A DNA stretch of 64,000 nt from contig NC_088777.1 of assembly GCF_954871325.1 (NCBI RefSeq), forward strand, positions 16,221,366-16,285,365, given 5' to 3'. Position numbers and translations under genes: made by a program. Shown here piece by piece: positions 11,790 through 39,640 of the stretch. Each line of letters starts with the position of its first letter. Position 1 is the stretch's first letter. The stretch is from Gordionus sp. m RMFG-2023. Taxonomy: Eukaryota; Nematomorpha; Gordioida; Chordodea; Parachordodidae. The notes beneath the pieces are model-generated. The model was not told the DNA's origin, did no database searches, and saw nothing but the letters and a program-made list of their open reading frames with translations.

Positions 11790-13020
11790 ACCGCCAAGGC
11801 GTATACCATATTCTAGAATTGATTTGATAACAAAAGAACTTTAAAAGTGGATAAACGATAAAATTATTGAACCTGTTGAAGACGTTAGATGGGCTAGTCC
11901 TCTCACTCCCGTTTATAAGAGCGATGGCTCACTTAGGCTCTGTGCCGACTTCAAAAATACTATCAACCCTGCTTTACAAGATTTCAAGTACCCTATACCA
12001 CGCATTAATGATTTAATCGCAAAATTATCTAAAGGTAAGAAATTTACCAAGATAGATTTTAAAAAACGCGTTTCTCCAAATACCTATACACAAAGAATCA
12101 AGAGATTTTCTTACAATATCGACACCTAAGGGTTATTATAGGTTTACGAGACTGCCGTTTGGTTTAAAAACTTCGTCGGCAATATTCCAACAAACTGGAT
12201 AACATTTTGGGAGATTTAAAAGATGTTATATTTTACATTGACGACTAATTACAGATGATAACGATGAGATACATTAGAAGAACATTAAAAAAGTATTCGA
12301 AAAGATCATCAAGTATGGATTAACCCCTAATTTCGACAAAAGTTTATTCCTGCAAGCTTTTTGGGACATGATATAGACAAACATGGTATACATCCCAACG
12401 ATGATAAGATAAAAGCTATTTCTAACATGCCGGAACCGAAGACAAAAGATGAATTGGCAACTTTTTTGGGGATGGCAAGCTGTTTTCGAAAATTTTTATG
12501 TAATTTTGCGGACATAGCTGATCCTTTATACAAAATGGTTAATAAAGACAAATGGTTATGGGATAGTGCACATCAAAAAGCTTCGACAACTTAAAAAAAC
12601 TGGTAAGTACTCCGCCTACGTTAAATTTTTATAATCCGGATCTACCAATAGGCATTGCAACTGATGCTTCAAAGAAAGGTCTAGGCGCAGTCTTATTTCA
12701 TATTGAAGGTGATGGCAAAGAGAAACCCATTGCTTTCGCGTCAAGAGCTTTATTAAAATCAGAGTTTAATTACACTAATATAGAGAGGGAAGCTTTATCT
12801 GTTATATACGTGGTAAAAAAGTTTCAAAAATATTTAATTGGAGATTTACAATAATCACAGATCACAAGCGACTCGTTTATATATTTAAGAAGGGACTTAA
12901 AGATAATTCATCCATATCAATGCGACTTCAAAAATGGAGTTTGGCTATGGGAGCCTATGACATTACGATAATACATAGACCCGGGAAACGAAATGTAGTA
13001 CCGGACCCCAATTGAACGCA
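11790..13020 (+). pseudogene. Reverse transcriptase and RNase H of gypsy fossil
   Basis: RT blocks include WASPLTPVYKSDGSLRLCAD and the FLGMASCFRKFL thumb region. RNase H follows with ATDASKKGLGAVL and NIEREALSVIYVVKKF. Broken. Family assignment rests on these blocks and on integrase lying downstream. Confidence 0.85.
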
Positions 13021-13189
13021 GAAGAAATGGTACAAGAGATAGATGATGAAATAATTGATGACAAATTTTGGGACTTACCAATAAATTTTAAAAGAATAGT
13101 TCAAGAGAGGTAATTAATAATATAAAGAATCATGAACAGATAAAGAATAAAGAATAAAATATATAAAAATATGGAAATGGAACTAGCTT

Positions 13190-14125
13190 AATTAAAGATT
13201 GTCTTTTTAAAGAGAATAGGATCATTATACCGAAGAATATAAGAAAGGAGATATTACAGGAATTACACAAAGGGCATCTTGGTGCTTGGAAAACGAAATT
13301 GTTGGCGAGAGATTATTTGTGGTGGCCTGGTCTAAACACTGAAATAGATTAGGAGGTGAAAAACTGTGATACATGTAATAAATATGTGGACAATCCTCAT
13401 AATGTACAAAATCCATAGAAAACAGCTGTAAAAGTGTTTGAACGCGTGCACATCAACTTTGCACAGTTTGAAGGTAGCAATTTCTTGGTATGTGTTGACG
13501 CACTTAGCAAGTTACCTATCATTAGAAAAATGAGAGATATAATTACTAAGTCTACAATTAAAGAATTTTAAAAATAATCAGTTTGTTTGGTATACCCGAT
13601 ATGATAGTCGATAATGGTACAAATTTTACAAGTAGCGTGTTCAAAAAAATTTTGTAGTGATCATGGAATTGATCACATTCTCACCGCGCCTCACCACCAA
13701 CAATCCAATGGTCAGTGTGAGCGAATGATAAGATCAATGAAAATATGCATGAAAAGGAATATGGAAAGTAATAATAAAATAGACTTAGATATGGCTTTAG
13801 TATTTTTTTTATTTAATTATCGCAAAAAACCAAATGCGACAACCAACAAGATACCAAGCGAAGTGATGTTCAACAGAACCATAAGAACCAGATGAGATTT
13901 AATCAAACCGCAAGAAGATAAAGTGAATGAATTTAATCGCAATTTATCGTCAAATAGAAATATCATGAATGGTGACAAAGTTTGGTATAAAACCTTCAAG
14001 GATAATATATGGGACAAAGGCACGGTAAAACGTAAAAATGGGAATTTAATATTTGAAGTGGATACAGGAGACAAAATTATTAAAAGACATTTAGACCAAA
14101 TTAAAAAAAAGGTCTACGAGTAGCA
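13190..14125 (+). pseudogene. Integrase region of gypsy fossil
   Basis: Shows the H-H-C-C zinc region (ELHKGHLGAWKTKLLARDYL...), the core block IVDNGTNFTSSVF and HHQQSNGQCERMIRSMK, and a C-terminal region with VWYKTFKDNIWDKGTVKRK. A shorter antisense relative of the C-terminal part lies at 49.6-50.2 kb. Confidence 0.8.
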
Positions 14126-14383
14126 CACCTCTTGATGAAACGACACATTTGAAAACAAATACTGAAAATGCAATATTACTGTAAGTTTTAGAAGAAATAA
14201 AGATCAAAATTTAGGAATACAAGAACAGAGTCTTGTTAGTCAAAGACCAAGCAGGAATATAATTTTGCCCAAAAAATTAGATAATTTTATAATGAAATAA
14301 AGACTAAAAATATATATATATATATATATAATAAAATATTTTTCTTTTAAATAAACTTTCAATAGCAAAAGTTAATGAAATAC

Positions 14384-14907
14384 AGCGTCTACATGAGCGG
14401 GAGGGGTAGGAACAGTTTGCATCCTATTTTTTTGAGGGGGTAGGGGGTAAACTGCTTTAATGGGGTTAGGATAGATTTTTTGACGGGTTATCTATTAAAT
14501 TTTGAGATAAAATAGGACAAAATTTAATGCTGTAAAAATTAATACTTTTATTATAGTATTATTATAATACAATTCATCGACCAAATCTATATATTGAAAA
14601 CAATCATACACATTGAACTATCCTTTTAAATGTAATTTAAAAGGTTTAGATATTTCAGCAAGCTCATAATGCCATAAAAATTAATTCATTGTAAATAATG
14701 GAGGTTTTAATTGAATTTATTATCTAAAAAATAAATTCTTCATATTCACAAAATATCAATAGTTGGTAGTAGAGATAGATTAATTTAAATTATAAATTCT
14801 TTGAAAAGAGTATCTATAAATAAATAGGTGAATAGAATTTTTTAGGGGGGTAGGCAAGGTTTTTGAAAGGGGTTTGCATCCAATAAAAATCTTGTCATGT
14901 AGACGCT
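14384..14907. mobile_element. Mutator-type MITE nested in gypsy fossil
   Basis: A 524-bp element with perfect 13-bp terminal inverted repeats AGCGTCTACATGA and TCATGTAGACGCT. It is flanked by an exact 10-bp duplication AATGAAATAC (14374-14383 and 14908-14917). A 9-11 bp duplication points to the Mutator superfamily. Inside are G-rich patches and AT-rich filler with no coding capacity. It sits between integrase and the 3' LTR, so it is younger than the gypsy insertion. Confidence 0.88.
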
Positions 14908-15015
14908 AATGAAATATACTAATGATGACAATAAAACTATCAAGAAACGTTGACTGCACGATAAGATTCACATGCAAGAAAAACCTGAGTGGAGATCATT
15001 TTTTAAAGGGTGGAA

Positions 15016-15264
15016 TGTTGATATGACCGATTAATATTAACCTTTAAATTGTTTTTTTTAATGTATATATAAATTAATTTTTTTTTATAAATTATGAAGA
15101 TTGATTCTTTTTATATAAATTATTATATTAATATGTAAATTGTTATATAAGCATGATATTTTAGTTTTAAAATTAAAATAAATTAAATTAAACTCATAAC
15201 TTTGATTCATTCTAAATTAAATAAAATTGAACTCGTAACATTCATATATTTTTAGAAAACTTTA
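15016..15264 (+). repeat. 3' LTR of gypsy fossil
   Basis: Preceded by the purine tract AAAGGGTGGAA and followed by the 3' copy of the 5-bp duplication ATTTC. It ends only 199 bp upstream of the BCCIP start codon. Confidence 0.88.
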
Positions 15265-15462
15265 ATTTCAAATAAATATTAATCATTATTTGGTCCTAGA
15301 TTATTCTAATCTCGTCAAAGTTTTATAACGTCGTAGTAAATGTGATTTATTTTTATGGTAGGATTAGTACGGCCAGTTCAATGACATATTTTGTCAATGG
15401 GCCAGTTTATCTCAAGCCTTTTAAAAAAATGATATAGGTTTAAATTATTCATTCATTCCTTT

Positions 15463-15492
15463 ATGGAGATTATAAATACAGATTTTGCAAAA
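15463..15492 (+). CDS. BCCIP: BCCIP exon 1
   Basis: Encodes MEIINTDFAK. Donor GTTAGT at 15493. The 43-nt intron that follows ends ATAG at 15535. This 10-codon exon is inferred from frame and the short intron; an alternative upstream start cannot be excluded. Confidence 0.7.
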
Positions 15493-16776
15493 GTTAGTGA
15501 CAATGATATTTCACTTTATTATATGACAATCATAGATTGAAGTAGATTTTGATATATTTGAACCGACGCCTACAGATTTTGATGGAATTTTAAACAATGT
15601 CAGACAAGTTATTAATTAAGATTAACAAATTATCGAGTAAGTTTAGGTATTGCCTCATAATCTGAGCTCAGATGATTTAGCAGATTTGATAACAAATTAT
15701 GGCAAATTTACTTTGTTAATCAAGGTATTTTATTTATTTTTTATCTTAAATAATATTTAATAGCAAGCACAAGAAGTTGAAAAAGATAATGAAAATGATG
15801 ATGCCTTTATTTTTGGCTTGGTTGCATTCTTAAATTTAAATCAGGTGCTAAAATTATGTTATTTACTAACCTCATTTTTCCTAGAATTATGTTACACTTG
15901 AGAATAAAGGTTCTATATTAGAGTCAATGAAGAAGTTTTTGATTGATTTTGAAAATCATCATAAAAATTCCATTAAAGGCAACAAGATATTATTTTCAGA
16001 TATATTTTCCTCTGATAATATATCTGCACCCAAATATAACATAGGATTCTTGCTTGATGAAAGAATTTGTGATATACCACCTCAAATTTCACCCCAGATA
16101 TTTGAAAATATTTTGTTAGGATTACATATATAATAATTAAATTTAAAATATTTATAGGTCTGAACTAAATGAAAATCCAAAAACCTATAGTATTGATGGG
16201 AGATTATGTGATTATGTATTGTGTCTTACCAGGGTAGTACAAATTTCTTCTGACTTGGGTGAAGTAGAAAATGATAATAATTATAACAATGACATTAAAA
16301 CAACTAAGACTAAAAAACACAAAAAACTTAAAAGAATGGTACAAAGAATGAAAAAATCAACAGAAATTGCCTGGATGTGCCCTGAAATGGAAATTCTATT
16401 TGAAGTTAACAAAAAATAAAATATTTATATTAATGAATCATTTTATTATTTTTATTATAATCAAATGTGTTCAGATTTAACATCTATTGTTTGAATTTTT
16501 TTTAGTTAAATAAATCTATTAATTATTTTTTAAAATGTAGTATTACATTTTTTTAACACTATTGATGTTTATTTGAAGGAAAGCTTGATTCATTTGGACA
16601 TACCTGTTACCATAAAGTCTGGCACCTTACCAACAGATAACTTAGTAGATGCTAAACTCCTACAAAATGACAATGACATAATGAATATTGCAAGATTTTT
16701 TGTTCTTCCATTTATTAAATTTGAAAAGTGTATTTCCCATATATCTGAAATATATGGAGGAAATATTAATCCATGA
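15463..16776 (+). CDS. BCCIP: BCCIP / Bcp1 nuclear protein (7 exons, 311 aa)
   Basis: BCCIP (Bcp1 in yeast) is a nuclear chaperone-like protein. In vertebrates it binds BRCA2 and CDKN1A, and in yeast it serves large-subunit ribosome biogenesis as the Rpl23 chaperone. The joined exons give 936 nt, 311 aa plus stop, against about 314 aa in human. Family blocks in order are VDFDIFEPTPTDFDGI, SSDDLADLI, FIFGLVAFLNL, YNIGFLLDERICDIPPQISP (human: VGLLLSERFINVPPQIALP), YSIDGRLCDYVLCLTRVVQ, a Lys-rich tract KTKKHKKLKR that may act in nuclear targeting, and PEMEILFEESLIHLDIP. Exons: 15463-15492, 15536-15607, 15647-15724, 15764-15844, 15885-16114, 16158-16404, 16579-16776. All junctions are GT-AG and keep frame. 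The start is the only Met that joins the conserved N-terminus. Upstream is an LTR; downstream is a hAT. Confidence 0.9.
15536..15607 (+). CDS. BCCIP: BCCIP exon 2
   Basis: 24 codons, IEVDFDIFEPTPTDFDGI and following. The 39-nt intron 15608-15646 (GTTATT to TTTAG) must be removed, since it carries stops in frame; removal restores the family text NNVRQVLPHNLSSDDLADLI. Confidence 0.88.
15647..15724 (+). CDS. BCCIP: BCCIP exon 3
   Basis: 26 codons covering the SSDDLADLI helix, which matches human 'AELTDLLIQ'. Followed by a 39-nt intron (15725-15763). Confidence 0.88.
15764..15844 (+). CDS. BCCIP: BCCIP exon 4
   Basis: 27 codons with an acidic stretch and then FIFGLVAFLNL, the counterpart of human EVFGFISLLNL. 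Followed by a 40-nt intron. Confidence 0.9.
15885..16114 (+). CDS. BCCIP: BCCIP exon 5
   Basis: The largest conserved block, with YNIGFLLDERICDIPPQISP. Ends in phase 2 at a GTTAGG donor; a 43-nt intron follows. Confidence 0.92.
16158..16404 (+). CDS. BCCIP: BCCIP exon 6
   Basis: Contains the LCDYVLCLTRVVQ core strand region and the Lys-rich tract. Ends PEMEILFE, matching human 'EEEFFYEKA'. Followed by a 174-nt intron, the longest in the gene. Confidence 0.9.
16579..16776 (+). CDS. BCCIP: BCCIP exon 7 and stop
   Basis: Starts ESLIHLDIPVT and ends FEKCISHISEIYG then TGA, matching the C-terminal helix of the family. The acceptor TTTGAAG at 16578 is the one that keeps frame; the upstream AGs I checked open into stops. 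Confidence 0.85.
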   Translation, partial: ESLIHLDIPVTIKSGTLPTDNLVDAKLLQNDNDIMNIARFFVLPFIKFEKCISHISEIYGGNINP

Positions 16777-17567
16777 TTAAATTAAAAAATATATATGCCT
16801 CATGTGACCCTGCCCTAAATTTATATCCATTTTCGGGGTCTCCTAAGAACCTGTTAACAAGAATTATTTATAAATCTATAAATATACAAAAGATATTTAA
16901 AAATAAAATAAAGAAATGCAGTTTGTTTTGTTAATTTTTGATCAATTATATAATTTTTTTTTTAAAGATTTTTGGTTATTTGATTAAAATTTAAATGACA
17001 ATTGGCTTGGTCTATTTTTCAAAAAACTTGGATCAAAAATCATGTAAGAGCCATAAATCTAGGTATTATTTAATTAAAAATTTGGCTTTTCAGTTATTAA
17101 ATTCTACCAATGAAATGAGATTTTTTTTAAAATTGTCAAATGAAAAACTAATAGAAATATTTTATATGGATAACTAAATTTTTAAAAATTGGCTTAGTTA
17201 AAGTTCTTCATATCTAAAACGAATGGTTTATATTCAATATTATATTCCAATTTAATGAATACCCAATCTGAAAACATAAAATTAGACCCAAATTCAAAAA
17301 ATTTGCCCTTAAAATTTATTAACTAGATTTTGGAACTTGAACAAAAAAGTGTTCTGGTTCCTAAAATTTGAAAATGAGTGGGTGTGTTTTTAAATTTGGT
17401 TTCAAATTTTGTTAAAGGAATCTTAAAAAAATTTAATAGATAAATAAACCCACTAAAATGAATACACATTTTAAAATAACTTAACTTTTATTAGAACCAG
17501 TAGGTTCTGCTTATATTTAAATAATGAATAAAATAATATATCATGACCATGATTTATTTAATATAAC
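16777..17567. other. BCCIP 3' flank, no further gene seen
   Basis: An AATAAA at 16902-16907, 126 nt after the BCCIP stop, is a candidate polyadenylation signal, though such hexamers are common in DNA this AT-rich. A 60-codon ORF at 16995-17177 shows no recognised family and is probably chance. Confidence 0.4.
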
Positions 17568-18118
17568 TAGTGCTGTAAACGTTACTACAAAAAAGAAATG
17601 TGTTACCCATTACTGCTGAAAAAAGGAATGTGTTACTGTTACTCGTTAACTTTTTAAAAATGAACGCGCATTACTGACAATTCAAAAAAGTAAAGGGTTA
17701 CTCATTATTTAAAAATTTATACAAAAAATATATATATTTTTTTCTATAATATAATATATTTGTATTCAATATAGTTTTCTCACATCAAATATAAAATAAA
17801 ATAAAGCAATATTATATAAAAACGGAGGTGGGACTACAAGTTCCCAAAAAACATGCGTAATTATATTTTAAAATTGTGATTTGAAGGTTTTGTTTTAAAA
17901 AATAAAATTCTTTAGGTTCTGATGTAAGGGCTCTTGTCTTATCCCCTATATTTTTTAAAAACTTTTAAATAAAACTATACAAAAAGAATATATATAAGAT
18001 CTTTTTATATAAAAAAATTCATATATAATTATATTATAAATAAAATTATACAGAAATAATATATTATATATAAGATAGCATCTTTTTGTAACAATTTTTA
18101 GCATTGATTTTAAAAATT

Positions 18119-20152
18119 TTAATCAGACAAATAGAATTTATTGAAAATATTTAAAGAATTATTTTTTTTTGAAAAATAGATCATCTTCACAAGGATTTCA
18201 TTCATTTCCTCATCAAAAAATAATTTATCTTTATCATAAAATATTTTGATATGTGTGTTGAATAAAGAAATTAAGTCTACTCTTTCTTTATCAAGATCTA
18301 TAACCGGTTTAATCAGATATCTTTCCATGTTCCTTAAAAATGGTGCACAGTTTGAAGATTGCCCATGTTTATTCCACAATATCTTATTTAGAAAATGTAA
18401 TTTTTGAAATAATTTTAAAATGGACATCGTTATGTGCCTTTTAAGTGTCAACACTTGCAATGAGATTTAAAGTGTGTGATGAACAAATGATGCTTATAAG
18501 TATACAATACTATCATTATTATTTTGATTTTCAAATAGATCAAATAATGGCAGAGGAACTATTTTATCATCCGTTTTCTCTCCTTGTTCATATACACTAA
18601 TAAATTTTTAATAAATATATTGTGATAAATTAGATTTAAATGTTTATATTTTTACTTCTGAGGCGATATTTTATATATAAAAACATACAATATACTTTTT
18701 GATACAATTATTTTTTGACTGTGATACTATAAAACTTATTTTTATTCGCTAATAATATTTATTTTGCATTCGTTATAAAAATTAAATTACTACCAGCCTT
18801 GTTAATTCTATTCTATCAAATCGAACCCAATTCCTACAATTCGAACCTTCCCCAATCCCTACATTTATTATAATTAGTTACTTAAGCCTTTATATAATTT
18901 CTATCATTGTCGGTAATGCATTTGGTCACTTTATTTTGTATCTTATATGTGTTAAAAATTTCAAAGATTATTTTTGCTAGCTAATAAAATGTGTTTTTGT
19001 TTAGCCTTATACAAGCTAAGCAGGCTGAAACCCTCTCAAGAGTGTCTGGGTATAGCCAGTGTACCGTCATCCATTTAAAAGACAATATTATCAATCTATA
19101 AAATATATATTTTATATACCGATAAGGTGACCAAGAATCCATAGTTGTACAGTTAATTTTGGGATACACAATAAATCCACTAATTTCTTTGTCATGCTTT
19201 GTTAATTTTTAATATGAAGGTAGGCCTAGACATCAATTTTTGGATAATATTAATAAATGTTGGTGTTTTCTACAATTGAAAAAGGTTGTAATTCTTCAAT
19301 TACAAAATCAAAAACTAATTCATCAACAGCTGATTGTGTTATTTTTGATGTAAATGGATTCTGCATCTCAATGAGTGTGAGTAAATTGGCTTCAATTTAT
19401 TTTTATTACTATTCAAATGTTCATTAATCTCTTTCATTTTTGAGGAATTTACAGTCTATAATTTTTTAATTAATATATTATTAATTCCTAAATTTTTTAT
19501 TAAAAATATCTTAGCTTTTTCAATAATTGAAGATAAATCTTTTATAAATTTAATTGCATTTTTTTCCATCACTAAGCTTATTGTCAAGGAAAACATTAAA
19601 AATTGAAATTATGATTACCAAAGATAATTTTTCAATTTCTTATCTTTTTCAGAATTATCATTTAAAAAGGAATCAGGAAAAATATCTATATTCAGTTCTC
19701 TAAGACAATATTGCTTCATATATTTATTTAAACAGCTTTTTAAAGTCACTATTTTATTCTTTAAATTTATTATCAATTTGAAGTTAAACCAAATAGCAAT
19801 ACTAAAACATGAAACAGATGATATTGTTTAAACCCAATATAATATTTTGAACCAATACCAATATTTTGTTAATCTAGGGTTTTTAATGTTGGTTCCTATT
19901 CGTATATAGTATAATTTAATATCATGATTTAACTTTTCAAAATATTATGAAAGAACACGATACTGAAGTTGAAATATTTGCGTTAAGGACTAATTTACAT
20001 TTACAAAGTGTAGACTTTGTACCCTTAAATTTCTTTATTGGTGTAAAATATGTTTCAAATTGGGTCCAGGGAAGGGTTAAATCATCTGGAGAAGTATGTA
20101 CTGAGGACATAATATTCTTAAAATAAATTATAAAATAGAATAATATTAACAA
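18119..20152 (-). pseudogene. hAT transposase, decayed
   Basis: The upstream piece near 20100-19940 reads SPDDLTLPWTQFETYF and then KSTLCKCKLV, resembling a BED-type zinc finger start. The longest piece, 18460-18119, reads LFQKLHFLNKILWNKHGQSS and continues with charged helical text of the kind found in the middle of hAT transposases. Frames are interrupted throughout. Assignment rests partly on the bounding hAT-type ends. Confidence 0.5.
19010..19066 (+). pseudogene. Possible 5S rRNA-derived fragment
   Basis: AAGCTAAGCAGG is identical to the internal control region of eukaryotic 5S rRNA. The following text keeps CTGGGTATAGCCAGTGT, close to the 5S 3' arm CTGGGAATACCGGGTG. About ten bases between them appear deleted. 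It may be a relic of a 5S-type SINE or a 5S pseudogene inside the hAT. No intact gene. Confidence 0.35.
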
Positions 20153-20477
20153 TTACTTCGAATTTTGATTGAATATTAATAACGCTCGACTGATTTAACG
20201 AGAATTTAAAATAAAAATGAAGCAATGGTGATTGATACGAATAAAAAACTAGACTAAAATTATTAATATCAAAAAATAAATAAAAGTAATTTTATAGTAC
20301 AATAAAATATGTTATTCTTTTTTAAATATTTTTTAAGAAAAAATCTAAAGTAACGAGTAACGTTTTGGCTTACCTTTACTCAAAAAAAAGAAACGCGTTA
20401 CCGTTATCTCTAGAAAAAGGTAACGAATGGCGTTCCTTTTCTTCAAAAAAAGGTAACGAAGTTACTTTACAGCATTA

Positions 20478-21120
20478 GATATAACTGATTAAATTCAAAT
20501 TAATAGCAAAAATATTTTCAAACCAATTCCCAACGTAAAATAAAATTTAAAAAAATTTTTTGCTAGTTATTTCCCCTAGGCCAATTTTTAGAAAATCCGT
20601 CAGAACCCGTTGAAAGTTACTTTTGCAATGTTAATTAATAATGCTCCAACTTAAGTTCTCATTTATTTCCTAAATTAAATGATCTATTTAATTTATATCT
20701 TAAATACTATAATAATTATTTACAATTTTTAAATGTAAAAGATCGTAACGAAATCTATTATTTTAGCTATAACGAAATACATTTTGGTTAATTATAAAAA
20801 TAAAATATTTTCAAAATTCTTTATTTAGACAATATTTATAAATTTACGAAAAAACTAAATAAAATAATGTAGTATATCGTAATTATAAATAATAATTTGT
20901 CTACAAAAAGTATAAACTAAAATATACAACTACAACCTTATTTCAAGTTGAAGGTCTAATTTTTAATAGTAATATTTAATTCTACTAAACATCTCAGAAA
21001 ATTTCACAAGCATACATAAAACATTAATGGGAACGACCTTATAATATTTTGCAATCCAACAGAATTTATTCACGGAATTGTATTTATATAATGTAAAATT
21101 TTGATATAAAAAAGGTAGTT
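20478..21120. other. DHX15 3' flank
   Basis: No coding sequence was recognised. It presumably contains the 3' UTR of DHX15 (minus strand). On that strand AATAAA occurs at 21070-21065, about 50 nt after the stop codon. Confidence 0.45.
21065..21070 (-). promoter_or_regulatory. Candidate DHX15 polyadenylation signal
   Basis: AATAAA on the minus strand 51-56 nt downstream of the DHX15 stop. Position is plausible, but the motif is frequent by chance here. Confidence 0.35.
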
Positions 21121-38053
<16,933 letters not shown>

Positions 38054-39138
38054 AGAAAAATATGTTGCAACTATTTTTATATTTTGAAAAAAAATGTGAG
38101 ATACAAACTAGATCTATTTGCCAAATGAAAATATTTAATTTTATTTTTTAATTACAAAAATCAAAAATGTATGGATACTTAAATGACATATAAAATATGT
38201 CAGCAATCGCATATAATTTAATTAAAATAAAAAGTATATCTGATATAATATTGAATATTTTCTCACTAGTATTACATAAAATGAAATTTAAGATAGTGGT
38301 GTATTGTTCAAAAATTTTACAAGGGGACTGCAATTTTTATATATTCTCCACAAATTAGACACATATGAAATTGAATTTTTTTTTTATTACGAATATATCT
38401 AAATTGATTATTCATATGATATTTTATAAAATAATGTATCAAATTTAATACCACCATCTATACAGATTTAAAAATATATAGATAAGTATATAATTACTAT
38501 TTTCATTTCTTAGTTTTCTTAAGTCTGTTATTTTGTAAGATTTTGCTCGTCCCACGATTTCCATAATTTAATATATAGATCTGAAATCCACTCCGAAATC
38601 GAAGGTCCATTAATATGGACATTATCGTTTCACATTTATTTAAATTGAATCTTTGGCAGATTTGTTTTTTGCATCTTGCCAAATTGAGTTTTCAAATTCT
38701 TAAACAAATTTTACTTTTGAATAAAGAATTTCTAAAATGAAAAAATAATTTTATTAGTTTCAAGTCATTTAACTTTCGTTTTCAATTCATTAAACGGTAC
38801 TGCTTGATGCTTTCTAGAGGCATTATTTATAATTTATTTTCAATCTTACTAAATTTTTTTAAATAGTATAATAAAATTTAATGTATGGAAGCTAATGTTG
38901 TAAAATTGTTAGGTTAGATCGGCTTGGCCGAAAACCCAGCCAGGTTTAAGCCGAAAACAACGACCTTAAACTCGAGCCAACCCATTTAGCCATAGATCAG
39001 ACCCGACCGAACCAAATGGGATGTCGGCCCGATGAGTTGAATTGCTGGGTAGGCCCAATGGGCCTTATAGATTGGCTTGCTGGGCCAGCCCGATGGGTCG
39101 GCTTGCTGTATCAACATTATAGAAAATTAAACTTTGTT
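38054..39138. other. DHX15 upstream region
   Basis: Contains the presumed promoter and 5' UTR of DHX15, but no motif could be singled out with confidence. It is plain AT-rich sequence except for the GC-rich patch at 38895-39125. Confidence 0.4.
38895..39125. repeat. GC-rich patch bounded by AATGTTG ends
   Basis: A GC-rich island (blocks such as GCCCGATGGGTCGGCTTGCTG, shown here as the sub-blocks GCCCGATGGG and TCGGCTTGCTG) repeats internally two or three times. It starts near AATGTTG and ends near CAACATTAT, so it may be a small MITE. No ORF with a known fold. A CpG-type promoter island seems less likely because of the internal repeats. Confidence 0.45.
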
Positions 39139-39198
39139 TTTATCCAGGTTTATAGTTTATGATATTAGAAAGATGTTCTAAAATTAAGTAATAAATTA
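39139..39198. repeat. Orphan unit of the ~130-bp array
   Basis: GATATTAGAAAGATGTTCTA and the adjoining AATAAATT are the hallmark of the tandem unit at 46.0-47.8 kb, on the other side of the Mutator-type element. It stops exactly where the element begins. Confidence 0.65.
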
Positions 39199-39640
39199 GG
39201 GGAGATGATAGACTTACGCCAAATGGCGTATTAGCAAGAAATAAAAGTTATATTTTTTCTTATTTATACGCATTTTCCGAATCGATAAAAAAGTTACGAA
39301 AATTTAACGAATCATTTAAAATTTGTATTTATAATAAGATGGATGTATAAATAATATCGTGGACGAAATTTAGTAAACTATAAAGCAATATAAAAATTTA
39401 AAATACATAAATCTTTATATATCAGATTTTAGAATGTCACCAAAAAGTACTCCTATAGTAATACCTTACTTATTTCCCAATATTTAGTAAACTATAAAGC
39501 AATATAAAAACTTAAAATACATAAATCTTTATATATCAGATTTTAGAATGTCACCAAAAAGTACTATAAAAAACATAAATCTTTATATATCAGATTTTAG
39601 AATGTCACCAAAAAGTACTACCATAGTAATATCATAAATA
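39199..39640. repeat. Left foldback arm
   Basis: About 170 bp of unique inverted-repeat sequence followed by two to three tandem copies of a unit with AGTAAACTATAAAGCAATAT and ACATAAATCTTTATATATCA. The coding exon at 39640 begins immediately after and contains the same text. Confidence 0.8.

Larger units (their letters stand above)
9898..15264 (+). mobile_element. Ty3/gypsy LTR retrotransposon fossil
   Basis: LTRs of about 250 bp lie at 9898-10151 and 15016-15264 and start TGTTGATATGACC. A 5-bp duplication ATTTC flanks the element (9893-9897 and 15265-15269). A primer-binding site starting TGGTGGCAG abuts the 5' LTR, and a purine tract precedes the 3' LTR. Domain order is gag, protease, reverse transcriptase, RNase H, integrase, which is the Ty3/gypsy order. 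The copy is broken, with on the order of ten interruptions. By eye the LTRs differ by roughly 5% plus small indels, so it is neither fresh nor ancient. A Mutator-type MITE was inserted later at 14384-14907. Confidence 0.9.
17568..20477 (-). mobile_element. hAT transposon with 8-bp target duplication
   Basis: The ends read TAGTGCTGTAAACGTTAC and, reverse-complemented, TAATGCTGTAAAGTAAC. Flanks AATATAAC (17560-17567) and GATATAAC (20478-20485) agree at 7 of 8 bases, the hAT duplication length. Subterminal regions on both sides carry many short GTTAC/GTAAC boxes, as seen in hAT transposase-binding regions. Decayed transposase pieces lie inside on the minus strand. The element separates the tail-to-tail 3' ends of BCCIP and DHX15. 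Confidence 0.8.

Noticed and set aside
13817-14074. Minus-strand ORF in the integrase region
   Set aside because: Antisense of the integrase C-terminal part; its only value is that the same shadow appears at 49781-49966 and exposes a related fragment there.
16995-17177. Plus-strand ORF of 60 codons downstream of BCCIP
   Set aside because: No motif, no splice partners and no resemblance to a known 3' exon; BCCIP already has its C-terminus and stop at 16776.
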